Shown here: in pieces, positions 8,837-20,751 of the stretch
How the letters are laid out: each line of letters starts with the position of its first letter
Numbering within the stretch: position 1 is the first letter of the stretch
Source of the DNA: Lentimonas sp. CC4
Lineage (GTDB): Bacteria > Verrucomicrobiota > Verrucomicrobiia > Opitutales > Coraliomargaritaceae
Direction: 5' to 3'
Length of the DNA stretch: 64,000 bases
Assembly (NCBI RefSeq): GCF_902728235.1
Contig: NZ_CACVBO010000001.1
Span: 3,186,001 to 3,250,000, forward strand
Made by a program: the position numbers and the translations under genes
Notes under the pieces: generated by a model
Databases searched by the model: none
What the model was told of the DNA's origin: nothing
The model's input: only the letters and a program-made list of their open reading frames with translations

Positions 8837-8902
8837 GGGCTGAAACCTGAGACCTGAGACTTGAGGGCTGAAACTTGAGGGCTGAGACTTGAGAGCTGAG
8901 GC
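8837..8902. repeat. short tandem repeat between glpK and glpD
   Basis: About four to five copies of a 7/14-bp unit, GGGCTGAAACTTGA with variants CCTGAGACCTGAGA, ACTTGAGGGCTGAG and ACTTGAGAGCTGAG, start right at the glpK stop and fill most of the 90 bp spacer. Such an array may vary in copy number between strains. Nothing shows whether it affects glpD expression. Confidence 0.75.
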
Positions 8903-8926
8903 AAACGACACTTTGAATATTAAAAT

Positions 8927-10504
8927 ATGAATCGAGAGAAATCACTCCAATGCGTGCAGACAGCCACGCAACCATTCGATATCGTCATTATTGGCGGTGG
9001 CGCATCTGGGCTCGGAGCCGCAGTGGATGCCGCTGCGCGCGGCCACAGGGTTGCGCTCTTTGAGCAAGCGGACTTTGCCAAAGGCACTTCCAGTCGCTCC
9101 ACGAAACTCGTGCATGGTGGCGTGCGCTACCTGCAACAAGGCAACGTCTCACTCGTGCTCGAAGCGCTGCGCGAACGTGGCCGCCTGGCTAAGAACGCCC
9201 CGCACCTCGTCCACTCTCAGGCATTCGTGATCCCGAACTACGCATGGTGGGAGGGACCCTTTTACGCAATCGGCATGAAGGTCTACGATCAACTCGCTGG
9301 TAAGCTGGGCTTAGAACCGTCACGGCACCTGAGTCGCGACGAAACCATCGCTGCGATTCCCACCATCGAGCAAGATCACCTCAGCGGTGGCGTCATCTAT
9401 CAAGATGGACAATTCGACGATTCACGGCTTGCGATCAACCTCGCGCAAACGGCGACCGAGCATGACGCGTCGATGGTCAACTACTGCCGCTGCACAGGTC
9501 TGATCAAAGAGAACGGCAAAGTCTGCGGGGTTGAGATTCACGACATTGAGAGCGATACCACCTTTAGCGTGCGAGCGCTGTCTGTGGTCAACGCGACCGG
9601 TGTGTTTGTCGACGAACTGCGCAGTATCGATGATTCTACGGCCAAGCCGATCATCGCCGTGAGCCAAGGCATTCACATCGTGCTACCGAAAAGCTTTTTG
9701 CCGGGCAATGCAGCGATCATGATCCCAAAGACCGCCGATGGCCGTGTGCTCTTCGCGGTGCCGTGGCATGATCATGTTGTGGTCGGCACGACGGATACCC
9801 CACTCGATTCAAAAAGCTTAGAGCCACGTGCGTTGGCAGAAGAGCGGGAGTTTATCATGACGCATGCTTGCAAGTATCTGACCAAAGACCCATGCCCAGA
9901 AGATGTGCTCAGCGTCTATGCCGGGCTTCGCCCGCTGGTCAAATCTGGTGACAGTAATGACACCGCGGCGCTCTCCCGCGACCATACGATCCTGATTAGT
10001 CAAAGCGGACTCATCACACTGACCGGCGGTAAATGGACGACTTATCGCAAGATGGCCGAGGATGTGATCGACCAGGCACAAGAGCTTGCGAAGCTCCCTC
10101 GCTACCTGTGCCCCACTGAATCGATGAAAATCCATGGTTGGTCTGAGGCGTGTGCTATCTCAGACCACTTGAAAGGCTACGGGGCGGATGCCAAAGCCAT
10201 TCAAGCAATCATTGCGACTGACTCAACGGCCGCTGACACGTTACACCCGAAACTTCCTTATCAAAAGGCAGAAGTGATCTGGCACGCCAGAGAGGAAATG
10301 GCACGGACAGTCGAAGATGTGTTAGCCCGCCGCACACGTGCGTTACTGCTCAACGCGGCGGCATCGATCGAGGCCGCACCGGTCGTTGCTGAGATACTAG
10401 CCAAAGAGCTCGGGCATGATACGGCATGGGAAGCCAAGCAAGTAGCCGCCTATGCCGAACTAGCCAAGGGCTATCTGTTTACCGACTCAGCGAGTGTGAC
10501 ATAA
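8927..10504 (+). CDS. glpD: FAD-dependent glycerol-3-phosphate dehydrogenase
   Basis: 525 aa. Oxidises sn-glycerol 3-phosphate to dihydroxyacetone phosphate, feeding electrons to quinone at the membrane. The Rossmann FAD motif VIIGGGASGLGAAVDAAARG begins near residue 20. The signatures GTSSRSTKLVHGGVRYL and LPKSFLPGNAAIMIP-like core, the block GTTDTPLDSKS, and LTGGKWTTYRKMAED near residue 370 are typical of GlpD/GlpA. The C-terminal helical DAO_C domain (about 400-510) is complete. It starts at ATG 8927 (MNREKSLQ), downstream of glpK and probably co-transcribed. Confidence 0.96.
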   Translation: MNREKSLQCVQTATQPFDIVIIGGGASGLGAAVDAAARGHRVALFEQADFAKGTSSRSTKLVHGGVRYLQQGNVSLVLEALRERGRLAKNAPHLVHSQAFVIPNYAWWEGPFYAIGMKVYDQLAGKLGLEPSRHLSRDETIAAIPTIEQDHLSGGVIYQDGQFDDSRLAINLAQTATEHDASMVNYCRCTGLIKENGKVCGVEIHDIESDTTFSVRALSVVNATGVFVDELRSIDDSTAKPIIAVSQGIHIVLPKSFLPGNAAIMIPKTADGRVLFAVPWHDHVVVGTTDTPLDSKSLEPRALAEEREFIMTHACKYLTKDPCPEDVLSVYAGLRPLVKSGDSNDTAALSRDHTILISQSGLITLTGGKWTTYRKMAEDVIDQAQELAKLPRYLCPTESMKIHGWSEACAISDHLKGYGADAKAIQAIIATDSTAADTLHPKLPYQKAEVIWHAREEMARTVEDVLARRTRALLLNAAASIEAAPVVAEILAKELGHDTAWEAKQVAAYAELAKGYLFTDSASVT

Positions 10505-10513
10505 GTCGAAGCT

Positions 10514-10596
10514 TCATCTTAATCATACTCTTACTCGAAGTATTCGTGCCGAAAACCTGACGAATTCATAGAGGAGTATGAGTAAGATTACGATGA
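10514..10596. repeat. inverted repeat between glpD and dgkA (possible bidirectional terminator)
   Basis: Arms of 23 nt at 10514-10536 (TCATCTTAATCATACTCTTA, CTC) and 10574-10596 (GAGTATGAGTAAGATTACGA, TGA) are complementary at about 20 of 23 positions, separated by 37 nt. It sits between the convergent glpD and dgkA genes. It lacks a clean T run, so a terminator role is a guess. The GATTACGA-type sequence suggests a member of a genome-wide repeat, to be tested. Confidence 0.5.
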
Positions 10597-10624
10597 TGAC
10601 ATCGGGAATCGTTATCCTCCGCTA

Positions 10625-11026
10625 CTACCCCAACAAGCCATCCCAGTTTGCCACGACAATGTAGACCCAACATAATGAGCAGTTGACCAGTGCGATAAAG
10701 ACCGCGGCACTGCCCATGTCTTTCGCCTGTTTGGCTAGTTCACGACGCTCAAACGAAATGTCATCGACCACCGCCTCTATCGCTGAATTCAGGATTTCCG
10801 CGATTAAAACAAGCAAGACAGAACCTATTAGCAATAAATGCTCTGCCACTCCTACGTTTAAGAAGCAGGACAGCACAATCAATACACTGCCGACGATGAC
10901 CTCCAATCGAAAGGCTGCCTCCTTGATTGCGTAGCCTAAGCCGGATATCGAGCATTGACTCGCCTTTAAAAGACGAGTCGCGCCCTTATGTTTATGAGTC
11001 GAAGGATCTGGTTGGTCTGTGCTCAT
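10625..11026 (-). CDS. dgkA: diacylglycerol kinase, prokaryotic type
   Basis: 133 aa inner-membrane enzyme that returns diacylglycerol to phosphatidic acid, as in recycling from lipid or osmoregulated-glycan synthesis. Three membrane helices are visible (about residues 38-58, 62-82 and 108-128). The family motif EILNSAIEAVVDD lies between helices 2 and 3, followed by KQAKDMGSAAV. A GTG at 11035 with AGGAA close upstream is an alternative start adding three residues. It runs convergent to glpD. Confidence 0.93.
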   Translation of the reverse strand: MSTDQPDPSTHKHKGATRLLKASQCSISGLGYAIKEAAFRLEVIVGSVLIVLSCFLNVGVAEHLLLIGSVLLVLIAEILNSAIEAVVDDISFERRELAKQAKDMGSAAVFIALVNCSLCWVYIVVANWDGLLG

Positions 11027-11093
11027 TGCGGTCACATTCCTGACAGTTTACCGTAAAACTTACAGACTAAAAATATTACAGTTATGTGAAAAA

Positions 11094-11225
11094 GGGAGGG
11101 ATTCCCCTTCCATGGGGAGGGATGAGCTCCGCCTCGTCTTGCAGTGTGCTAGTGCAGAGGCTCGGTGCGTAGGCTCAGCTGACGGCAGCGTAGAACGCGG
11201 CAAGCGCAGAGGCCATCCCTCCCAC
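11094..11225 (+). repeat. copy of the GGGAGGGA dispersed repeat family (longest)
   Basis: Begins GGGAGGGATTCCCCTTCC and ATGGGGAGGGATGAGCTCCG, continues CCTCGTCTTGCAGTGTGC, TAGTGCAGAGGCTCGG, and ends GGCCATCCCTCCC. It shares order and sequence with 6952-7028 and 26031-26096. It lies between dgkA and the tpiA terminator and contains no gene. Confidence 0.6.
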
Positions 11226-11232
11226 AGTTCCC

Positions 11233-11266
11233 ACAAAAAAGCCGGAGCGTTTCCGCTCCGGCTTTT
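11233..11266 (-). terminator. rho-independent terminator of tpiA
   Basis: A perfect stem GCCGGAGCG / CGCTCCGGC with a short TTTC-type loop is followed on the minus strand by TTTTTT. It lies 26 bp past the tpiA stop and would end the gapA-pgk-tpiA transcription unit. Confidence 0.9.
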
Positions 11267-11291
11267 GAAAGGTTTTGTATTCGAAAAACGA

Positions 11292-12071
11292 CTACTTGGA
11301 AAGCTCGACTGCTGCTTCGATGATGCCAGCGAAGTCGCTTGCCTTGAGAGCTGCACCGCCGATGAGACCACCGTCGATGTTCTTCTGAGCAAGAAGTTCA
11401 GGTGCGTTACCTGGCTTCATGGAACCACCATAGAGGATGCGAACCTTGTCACCTGCTTCTTCACCAATGAGGCCAGCAAGGAGGCAACGGATTTCCGCGT
11501 GCACTTCTTCAGCCATTTCCGGTGTTGCAGTCTTGCCTGTGCCGATCGCCCAAACTGGCTCATAAGCGATGACGAGTGCATCTGCAGCGTCTGCAGTTAC
11601 ACCAACCAGTGCACCTTCGAGCTGTGTCTTGATCACTTCGTTGACCTTACCTGCTTCACGCTCTTCGAGTGTTTCACCGATGCAGACGATTGGCTTCAAG
11701 TTTGCAGCCAATGCAGCAAGTGTCTTCTTGTTAACGATCGCGTCAGTTTCACCGAAATATTCGCGGCGCTCGGAGTGTCCAAGGATGACGAACTTGCAGA
11801 AGAGATGACGAAGCATTTCTGCAGAGATCTCACCAGTGTATGCGCCAGACGCTTCGAAGTGCATGTTTTGTGCACCGAGAGAAACGTTGGAGTCGTTTAC
11901 CACTTGTGACACGGCTTCAAGCGTCGTGAAAGTTGGGCAAACACATACAGAGACGTCGGTCTGAGGACCTACGACGCTGACTACGTCTTTAGCGAGCTCA
12001 GCACCTTCGGCTGAGTTCAAGTTCATTTTCCAGTTACCTGCGATGAGGTATTTACGTGCTGAGTTACTCAT
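11292..12071 (-). CDS. tpiA: triosephosphate isomerase
   Basis: 259 aa. Interconverts dihydroxyacetone phosphate and glyceraldehyde 3-phosphate. Substrate-binding N-terminus GNWKMN, catalytic His in [13 protein letters not shown], catalytic Glu in the signature [15 protein letters not shown], and phosphate loop [10 protein letters not shown] are all intact. It is last in the minus-strand set gapA-pgk-tpiA, 44 bp after pgk, and ends before a strong terminator. It connects the glycerol genes upstream in the window to lower glycolysis. Confidence 0.97.
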   Translation of the reverse strand: MSNSARKYLIAGNWKMNLNSAEGAELAKDVVSVVGPQTDVSVCVCPTFTTLEAVSQVVNDSNVSLGAQNMHFEASGAYTGEISAEMLRHLFCKFVILGHSERREYFGETDAIVNKKTLAALAANLKPIVCIGETLEEREAGKVNEVIKTQLEGALVGVTADAADALVIAYEPVWAIGTGKTATPEMAEEVHAEIRCLLAGLIGEEAGDKVRILYGGSMKPGNAPELLAQKNIDGGLIGGAALKASDFAGIIEAAVELSK

Positions 12072-12115
12072 AATATTATAAAATTTGAATTTAGATTTAG
12101 GAGAGAAGAGATGAC

Positions 12116-13309
12116 TTACGCTTGGTCAAGTGCAGTCACACCTGGAAGCTCTTTACCTTCGAGGAATTCGAGGGAAGCGCCACCGCCGGTGCTCATGAAT
12201 GTGACTTGATCACCATAGCCAGCCATCTTGATGGCTTTCACAGAGTCACCGCCACCAATGATGGAGCATGCGTCTGAGTCTGCGATGGTCTTAGCAACTG
12301 CGAAGGTGCCCTTGTTGCAGGCATCGATTTCGAAGATGCCCATAGGACCGTTCCAAAGAACTGTCTTAGCATTCTTCACTTCTTCGCTGAAGAGCGCGAT
12401 GCTCTTAGGGCCGATGTCAACACCTTCCCAGCCAGCATCAATGCTGCCTTCGAAGATCTTCGTTTCGCCAACAGTGCCAGCACCGAAGTCGAGATCTTTC
12501 ACTGCAAGATTGTCGATCGGAAGAAGGAACTTAACGCCCTTCTCTTTCGCTTTCGCGAGAGCGGACTTAGCAGTTGGGATGAAATCAGGCTCGCTGAGGG
12601 ACTCACCAACGGTGCGACCTTCTGCCAGTGCAAATGTGTAAGCCATCGCACCACCGATAATGATGGTGTCTGCCTTTTCGAGGAGTGCGTCGATCACTTT
12701 GATCTTATCGGATACCTTTGCGCCGCCAAGAATCACAGTGAGCGGACGCTCTGGGCTGTTTGTCTTGTCGCCGAGGTATGCGAGCTCTTTCTCGATGAGA
12801 AGACCGCAAACACAAGGTGAAAGGTGCTTTGCGACGCCTGCTGTGGAAGCGTGTGCGCGGTGAGCGGTGCCGAATGCATCGTTTACGAAGGCATCTGCAA
12901 GTTTCGCAAGAGACGCAGCGAACTCTGGATCGTTGTCTGTTTCGCCTTTGTAAAAGCGAACGTTTTCGAGGAGTGCGACTTCGCCTTCGCCGAGCTTAGC
13001 GACTTCAGCTTCAACTTCTTCACCGATGCAATCTTCGATGAAAGTAACAGGTTGGTTGAGTTGCTTGGCAAGCTCTTCAGCAACGGGTGCGAGGCTATAC
13101 TTCGCATTTTTCTCACCCTTAGGACGCCCCAAGTGGCTGGAAAGGATGACCTTTGCGCCTTGAGCGATGAGGTTCTGAATGGTTGGAAGTGCTGCAACGA
13201 TACGAGAATCGTCAGAGATGACTCCGTCAGTGAGAGGGACATTGAAGTCGCAACGAACGAATACGCGCTTACCGGAAAGGTCGACGTCTTTGATGGTTTT
13301 AGTAGCCAT
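12116..13309 (-). CDS. pgk: phosphoglycerate kinase
   Basis: 397 aa, normal length. Transfers phosphate from 1,3-bisphosphoglycerate to ADP. N-terminal VRCDFNVPL signature, SSHLGRPKG, ENVRFYKGE, the hinge KVSDKIKVIDALL, and the nucleotide-site motif STGGGASLEFLEG are present. The frame is open to 13390, but ATG 13309 (MATKTIKDVDL) gives the proper N-terminus. It lies between gapA and tpiA, with a terminator hairpin upstream after gapA, so pgk-tpiA may have their own promoter in 13310-13414. Confidence 0.97.
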   Translation of the reverse strand: MATKTIKDVDLSGKRVFVRCDFNVPLTDGVISDDSRIVAALPTIQNLIAQGAKVILSSHLGRPKGEKNAKYSLAPVAEELAKQLNQPVTFIEDCIGEEVEAEVAKLGEGEVALLENVRFYKGETDNDPEFAASLAKLADAFVNDAFGTAHRAHASTAGVAKHLSPCVCGLLIEKELAYLGDKTNSPERPLTVILGGAKVSDKIKVIDALLEKADTIIIGGAMAYTFALAEGRTVGESLSEPDFIPTAKSALAKAKEKGVKFLLPIDNLAVKDLDFGAGTVGETKIFEGSIDAGWEGVDIGPKSIALFSEEVKNAKTVLWNGPMGIFEIDACNKGTFAVAKTIADSDACSIIGGGDSVKAIKMAGYGDQVTFMSTGGGASLEFLEGKELPGVTALDQA

Positions 13310-13414
13310 TATAAAAGTGATGAGTGGTGGTGAAAGTGAGAGTGGTAATGTGCCCTCGCTTCGCTCGTCGAGCGAGACTTGGCATTCCACCGATGTTAGA
13401 AAGCTAGTTTAAAT

Positions 13415-13468
13415 AAAAAAGGCCGCCGCATCAGAGTATCCGCTAAATGGGAAACCTGCGCGGCGGCC
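13415..13468 (-). terminator. terminator between gapA and pgk
   Basis: A nine-base-pair stem GGCCGCCGC / GCGGCGGCC encloses about 30 nt and is followed on the minus strand by TTTTTT. It is 30 bp past the gapA stop. It may terminate or attenuate gapA transcription and set its level above pgk-tpiA, which is a common arrangement; the attenuation role is inference. Confidence 0.85.
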
Positions 13469-13497
13469 AGAAAATTCAAGATGCGTTTAGCAAATTC

Positions 13498-14523
<1,026 letters not shown>

Positions 14524-14847
14524 TTTTATATGTGTTTTATTTTCAGTTTGAGATGAAAGTTAAGAAGGTTGGGACTTGTAATCAGGTTCAACACTTTGGC
14601 AAGAAAGAATCACACTTGCTTATAGTAATCCAACGCCAATCAAAAAGATCTACTAATACTGATTGGTCAAGTGATAAGTTAAACTAAAGTAAATTTTCTT
14701 ATTACCTAACTGAATCGACAATTATACACGGCTAAAGTCTGCAAAAACCAATAAGCCCTCACTTGCTCTGATAAGAAAACTTGTTAAGCCTTAATTTTAA
14801 TGCTAATCGGCATGCATTAATTATAAGCACTTGAACCCATCACTCTT
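14524..14847. other. intergenic between divergent gapA and desaturase genes
   Basis: 324 bp, visibly A/T-rich, with no open frame worth calling and no match to the dispersed repeats. It must hold promoters for gapA (minus) and the desaturase (plus). On the minus strand a TTGACC is present near 14665, but no well-spaced -10 partner could be picked, so no promoter is claimed. Confidence 0.6.
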
Positions 14848-15948
<1,101 letters not shown>

Positions 15949-16064
15949 TGCAAATCGAAACCGCTTCGCGGACTCCGTAAAAACTACGCTCTGACAAGTC
16001 GCGGATCCGCTACAGCCAATAGACACTTGTGATTGGTGCGGCAATGAATGATGCGTGGCTCTGC

Positions 16065-16976
16065 CTAGCGCCGGCGTCGTGCGCAGACGGCTGCCCCTGA
16101 TATCAGCCCTAAGATAAGCGCATAGGCATTCGGCTCTGGCACGGGTTGAAGCAAGAACTTCGGAGCCAAAGCCTCGTCCGAGAAGCGCAGCTCATCGACA
16201 TATCCATTATCGTTATCGGTTTTGGAAAAATCATAGCCATCCATCTCAATGCCAACAAAGACTTCCGCACCGCTGCTGGAGCCATCGCCCCAATACAGCT
16301 CATCGCCAGCGTTAACTGTGGTAGATCCGATTACTTCTTGATCAAGATATAAACGTCCAATGCCGTATTCGTATGAGAATGCCACATGTCGCCACTCAGC
16401 CACACCGTTAACTGTGCCATCAAAATCCATACCATAAGAAGTCGAAATCGTATGCATCACTTGAGAACCTAGCACGCCATCATACGTCCAGAAATCAACT
16501 TTGAGTGCCTGTGGATCATAGATGCGAAACCCATCAGCAATCGGCACACTCGCGTTGGTAAGATCACTGGTGCTACGCGCGGCCATCACCGCAGTTGATT
16601 CCTCCGTGCGTGCAAAGAGCTCAACCGTCAATTCTGGCACATCTAATTTTGAATTATGCGCGGCCTTCGCGTTAATGTTCGGCTCCAAGCCGTCCAAACT
16701 CGCCGTATTGCTGGAACCGAATTCAGGGTCAGGCACAAATAATGGTGGTAACGATCCAGGACTCGCAGAGTCATCCACAGTCGCTGCATCAGCGATTAGT
16801 GCAAAGCCACCCAGATTCTCTAAATCTTTTTCATCACGAGCCTCAAGGCCAATGCCTGCATCATAATCTTTCTCGAAGCGGTAATACGAAAGCACAATAC
16901 CTGACGCTTGCTGACTAACAGTCAGGCCAAGCAAACACCCAATACAAAATCTATAAGCGGCTTTATACATAAACAT
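16065..16976 (-). CDS. PEP-CTERM protein with LamG/concanavalin-like domain
   Basis: 303 aa exported protein. The N-terminus has a signal peptide (about 1-25). The middle (about 85-270) resembles a LamG/ConA-like jelly roll (ELTVELFARTEES; AEWRHVAFSYEYGIGRLYLDQ), with YVDELRFSDEAL at its end. The C-terminus is a PEP-CTERM sorting signal: VPEP, a hydrophobic helix of about 17 residues, then a run of Arg. It would be cleaved by an exosortase and handed to the cell surface or matrix; no exosortase gene lies in the window. Start ATG 16976, or an ATG two codons later. Confidence 0.85.
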   Translation of the reverse strand: MFMYKAAYRFCIGCLLGLTVSQQASGIVLSYYRFEKDYDAGIGLEARDEKDLENLGGFALIADAATVDDSASPGSLPPLFVPDPEFGSSNTASLDGLEPNINAKAAHNSKLDVPELTVELFARTEESTAVMAARSTSDLTNASVPIADGFRIYDPQALKVDFWTYDGVLGSQVMHTISTSYGMDFDGTVNGVAEWRHVAFSYEYGIGRLYLDQEVIGSTTVNAGDELYWGDGSSSGAEVFVGIEMDGYDFSKTDNDNGYVDELRFSDEALAPKFLLQPVPEPNAYALILGLISGAAVCARRRR

Positions 16977-17068
16977 AAGACGAGTTAATTACTCTAAGAT
17001 AAATTCTAACATTCCAATAAGGTAATGACCCTAATATCAGATTTACACTATTTTAACAACAAGCCAAG

Positions 17069-19519
17069 CTATTGCACGATCCAGAGACCGCATACCAATG
17101 GCGGCAAGTGCACTGTTTCGCCTCCCATCGGGATTCGAGCAGACTGAAGTCCGCTCATTTTAAAGCGATCTTGGTCAGCAATTTGAATGGCGCCTTCGAA
17201 GCAATCCGCATCGCAGGTAATATTCGCATATTCTAGATGTGGGTTAACTGCAAAAATCAGTTTCGGCGCATCAAGACTACGATCGGCATTAAAGACTGCA
17301 ACGACTGCGCTCGAACCTTCAGCCACGAAGAACTTCAAATAGCCCTCTTGAAGCGCTCCATCGTAGCGGAATGCACGGCCGAGATCGGACAGTCGGAATT
17401 TAATCCAATTACGGAAATAACTATGCGTGCCGGAGAAAACCAAGCGTCGGTTGTAATCGAGGGCGTTTACATCCCCACGCTGGTAGGTATTTGAGATACC
17501 AAGCTTGGAGCGCATAAAGTCCTGTCCCTCGGCCAGCATGGGCACTCCCAAGGAAGCAAACAACACAGCTGCCATCAAATGCGTGCGACGGCGATCCAGC
17601 AATGTCGGATCGGAACCATCGCTTTCGGCGCGTTCGGTAATCCGATCCATCCAGCAATGGTCGTCGTGCGACTCAGTGTAGTTGATCGTCTGCGCTGCGA
17701 AGCGACTGCTAGAAGGCGAACCTGCCAAGAAATACTGGATCATGTCCTGGTTACCCTTCGCTTCGACGTATTTCGCAATTGATTCACGGAAGCCATCATT
17801 CCACGAAGCGAACCCCGTCTCCTTGAGTTCGTCCTGAATATGACCGCGGAAGCTCCACGGCTCCGCGATCAAGATGACTGAAGGCTTCACCTTCTTCAAT
17901 TCGACTTCGATTTCGCGTAAAACCTCGATTCCGATCAGCTCGGCCAAATCAAAACGGAACCCATCGACGTCATAGGTCTCGATCAAATGTATTAAACTCT
18001 CAATGATGAGTCGGCGCGCCATAGGCGTATCACAGCGAAGGTCATTGCCGCAACCACTCCAATTCATCAGGTCATTCGCCTCATCCATGTGGAAGTAGTA
18101 GCATTTATCGACGAACAGCAAATGATTCGGCTCGCCCACGTGATTATACACAACGTCGACGATCACCGAGATGCCCTTGTCGTGAAAATCCTGCACCAAG
18201 CCGCGGAATTCTTCAATTTGCGATGCCTTCTCAGGCTCCAGCGCATAACTACTTTCTGGCGAGAAGTAGTTCGTCGTCATATAGCCCCAGTGGTAGTCTT
18301 CGGTCTCTATATTATCAAATTCTTGAATTGGCTGCAGCTCAATTGCGTTGACGCCAATCTCCTGAAGATACGAACCCTCGGCCTTCAGCCACTTACGCAG
18401 GCCAGAATAGCCGCGACGCTCCTCCGCCGTCAGTTCAATCGGAGCATGTGCTGCTAAATCACGAACGTGCCCTTCCAGAATGACCAGATCATGCCAGCCT
18501 GGCGGTGTAAACTGGTTCTCAATCTTCTGCAGGCGGGCAGGGTCAACCACAATGGCCGGACCGCGTGCCCCGAGACAGGCTTTTGCATACGGATCGAGCA
18601 CCACAAAGTTCTCATCAAAATGAGACGTGCCCTCATGGCTTTTGCCAAGCACACGAAACGTATAGTAGGAACCGACGAGACTCTCATCGAACGCGACCTC
18701 CCAGGTCACGCCATCCACACAGCTCATATCGACCAACACTGCATCCGACGCATCCGCCTTCTGGCCGTAAGCCAGCTTCACGCCCGAAGCACGCGGCGCA
18801 AACAGACGAAACGTCGTGCGACCTTCCTCAACAATCGCACCGAGCGGCAAGTCAGTCGACGCCGACAGCAGGAATTGAGTGTGCGGCAACTCATGCACTT
18901 CTTCGTGTTCACCCTCGCGCCAAATGATTTTCTCGTTCCCCTGAGGGACATAGCCTTTCGGCGTTTGAAAACGAAAGATATGCTTACCCGTCTGCATCGG
19001 GTTAAATTCAAAATTAGAGACACCATCCGCGCAGCTCACCATATTAGGTGCACTCTCAGGGACGTCCAACCAGTGCCCATCCTCCGTCACGAACTTGAAT
19101 TTAAACGTGCCCCCTTCAGGAATATCTTTAGCTGGCACGCTGACCTCATAGGTCGCACCCGCCTCGTCTTTCAGCGGCACAAGTTCCCACTCTGGCTCAC
19201 CGATTGCCTCGCCCCACTCATTAAAGTCTCCTGCGAGGAAAACACGCGCTTTACTGTCTTGTAGCTGCGGGTAGCGCTTTGACTGAAAGGTAAACACCCA
19301 ACTTTTTTTCCTGCGGAAGTAGCGGCAATAACGGCCGCTTTCTTCAGGGCTCAAGCGCTTCAGCGCACCCAGATCCTGATCAACCGGCCCCAGTAAAATC
19401 GGTGGCAAGCCACTCGCATCCCAGTCTGAGGATAGAATTACTAGCCCGGAATCATCCGATTCCCAGAATGCACGAGAGATATGTTCGACTGTATTTGCCA
19501 TAAGTATGGGGTCTATCAT
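17069..19519 (-). CDS. GH13 alpha-glucan debranching enzyme (pullulanase/isoamylase-like)
   Basis: 816 aa, no signal peptide, probably cytoplasmic. Two E-set/CBM48-like modules precede the barrel (about 90-160, [15 protein letters not shown]; about 230-310, [18 protein letters not shown]). The GH13 barrel follows with region [10 protein letters not shown], region [12 protein letters not shown] (nucleophile Asp), region [11 protein letters not shown] (acid/base Glu) and region [12 protein letters not shown] (transition-state Asp). It most likely hydrolyses alpha-1,6 links in glycogen. The first 85 residues are an extra N-terminal part I do not recognise. The start could be ATG 19519 or 19501. 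Its substrate could be the glucan made by the amylosucrase encoded at 42.5-44.4 kb. Confidence 0.85.
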   Translation of the reverse strand: MIDPILMANTVEHISRAFWESDDSGLVILSSDWDASGLPPILLGPVDQDLGALKRLSPEESGRYCRYFRRKKSWVFTFQSKRYPQLQDSKARVFLAGDFNEWGEAIGEPEWELVPLKDEAGATYEVSVPAKDIPEGGTFKFKFVTEDGHWLDVPESAPNMVSCADGVSNFEFNPMQTGKHIFRFQTPKGYVPQGNEKIIWREGEHEEVHELPHTQFLLSASTDLPLGAIVEEGRTTFRLFAPRASGVKLAYGQKADASDAVLVDMSCVDGVTWEVAFDESLVGSYYTFRVLGKSHEGTSHFDENFVVLDPYAKACLGARGPAIVVDPARLQKIENQFTPPGWHDLVILEGHVRDLAAHAPIELTAEERRGYSGLRKWLKAEGSYLQEIGVNAIELQPIQEFDNIETEDYHWGYMTTNYFSPESSYALEPEKASQIEEFRGLVQDFHDKGISVIVDVVYNHVGEPNHLLFVDKCYYFHMDEANDLMNWSGCGNDLRCDTPMARRLIIESLIHLIETYDVDGFRFDLAELIGIEVLREIEVELKKVKPSVILIAEPWSFRGHIQDELKETGFASWNDGFRESIAKYVEAKGNQDMIQYFLAGSPSSSRFAAQTINYTESHDDHCWMDRITERAESDGSDPTLLDRRRTHLMAAVLFASLGVPMLAEGQDFMRSKLGISNTYQRGDVNALDYNRRLVFSGTHSYFRNWIKFRLSDLGRAFRYDGALQEGYLKFFVAEGSSAVVAVFNADRSLDAPKLIFAVNPHLEYANITCDADCFEGAIQIADQDRFKMSGLQSARIPMGGETVHLPPLVCGLWIVQ

Positions 19520-19620
19520 TCAATTAAGATTCAATAGAGAGCAATACTCATTCCACATTGATATGCGTCTTCTTAATCCCGCGTATTGACGACACGATGT
19601 GAGCACGCTTTGGTCGGTCG

Positions 19621-20691
19621 ATGAAAAAAATCCTTGTAGCCCTATCTGGAGGCGTTGATAGCGCAGTAGCTGCTCTTTTACTTAAAGAGCAAGGTTATGA
19701 CGTGTCTGGAGCCTACATTCGCACATGGATGAACGAAGAAATGCCACTCGCGGACTGCCCCGCACAGCAAGACATCGAAGATGCACGTGCCGTGTCAGAG
19801 CACCTCGGCATCGAGTTTGAGATCGTCAACCTAGTCAACGAATACCGCGAGCACGTCGTTCACTACCTCGTTGAAGGGTATAAAAACGGCATCACCCCGA
19901 ATCCCGACATCATGTGCAACCGCGAGATGAAGTTCGGCATTTTCCAGAATTATGCGCTCGAGCACGGCTTTGATGCACTGGCAACCGGCCACTATGTGCG
20001 CAAACGCCAAAACGCCGACGGTCGCTTCGATCTCGTGCAAGGCGTCGATAGCAACAAGGACCAAACCTACTTTCTTGCGATGCTCCAACAGCATCAGATC
20101 GAGCACGCCATTTTCCCTGTAGGCGAACTCACCAAGCCAGCGGTGCGCGAATTGGCGATCCAACACAAGCTGCCCAACGCCGACAAAAAGGACAGCCAAG
20201 GCATCTGCTTCCTCGGCGATATGAATATCAACCGTTTCCTCGAATACTACATCGAGGATAAGCCGGGCGACATAGTCAACGTAGACGGCAAAGTGCTAGG
20301 GCAACACAAAGGCCTACACCGCTACACGCTCGGTCAACGCCGCTGGATCGGCGTGCCCTCCAACACCGACAACGAGTTCTTCGTCGTCATCGGCTTCAAC
20401 ATGGAGCGCAACGAGCTCATCATCGGCTTCGACAAACCCGAGTCCCCTGGCCTCTTCGGCACCGAGTTCGATATCTACGGCCTCAGCTTCGTCAATCACC
20501 CGATCACCGAAACTTGCCACATTCTCGCGAAGCCACGCTACCGCGATGCATCGCAAGGCATCACCTACACGCCAACTGGTCCCGATACCGCGAAAGTCGT
20601 CTTTGATGAGCCACAACGTGCACTCGCATCCGGACAAATCATCGGCTTCTACGATGGCGAAACACTTCTAGGTGGCGGATTTTATCAGTAA
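19621..20691 (+). CDS. mnmA: tRNA-specific 2-thiouridylase MnmA
   Basis: 356 aa, standard length. Thiolates wobble uridine 34 of tRNAs for Lys, Glu and Gln. The PP-loop ATPase motif [15 protein letters not shown] lies near the N-terminus. The two catalytic cysteines are present in [13 protein letters not shown] and SQGICFLGD. The C-terminal beta-barrel begins with [16 protein letters not shown]. It is divergent from the GH13 gene; ATG 19621 directly precedes the conserved [10 protein letters not shown]. Confidence 0.97.
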   Translation: MKKILVALSGGVDSAVAALLLKEQGYDVSGAYIRTWMNEEMPLADCPAQQDIEDARAVSEHLGIEFEIVNLVNEYREHVVHYLVEGYKNGITPNPDIMCNREMKFGIFQNYALEHGFDALATGHYVRKRQNADGRFDLVQGVDSNKDQTYFLAMLQQHQIEHAIFPVGELTKPAVRELAIQHKLPNADKKDSQGICFLGDMNINRFLEYYIEDKPGDIVNVDGKVLGQHKGLHRYTLGQRRWIGVPSNTDNEFFVVIGFNMERNELIIGFDKPESPGLFGTEFDIYGLSFVNHPITETCHILAKPRYRDASQGITYTPTGPDTAKVVFDEPQRALASGQIIGFYDGETLLGGGFYQ

Positions 20692-20751
20692 TCCTCAAAG
20701 GCGATATCCGCGATTCACATGACACATGGCCAGTGGAGTGGCGGAGTGACA

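Noticed and set aside
11019-11909. 296-codon plus-strand open frame
   Set aside because: It is antisense to tpiA and the repeat region, Cys-rich, and resembles no protein; a shadow of strong codon bias.
14640-14720. gapA promoter from TTGACC
   Set aside because: No -10 hexamer at 16-18 bp spacing.
18467-19264. 265-codon plus-strand open frame
   Set aside because: Antisense to the GH13 gene, very basic; not protein-like.
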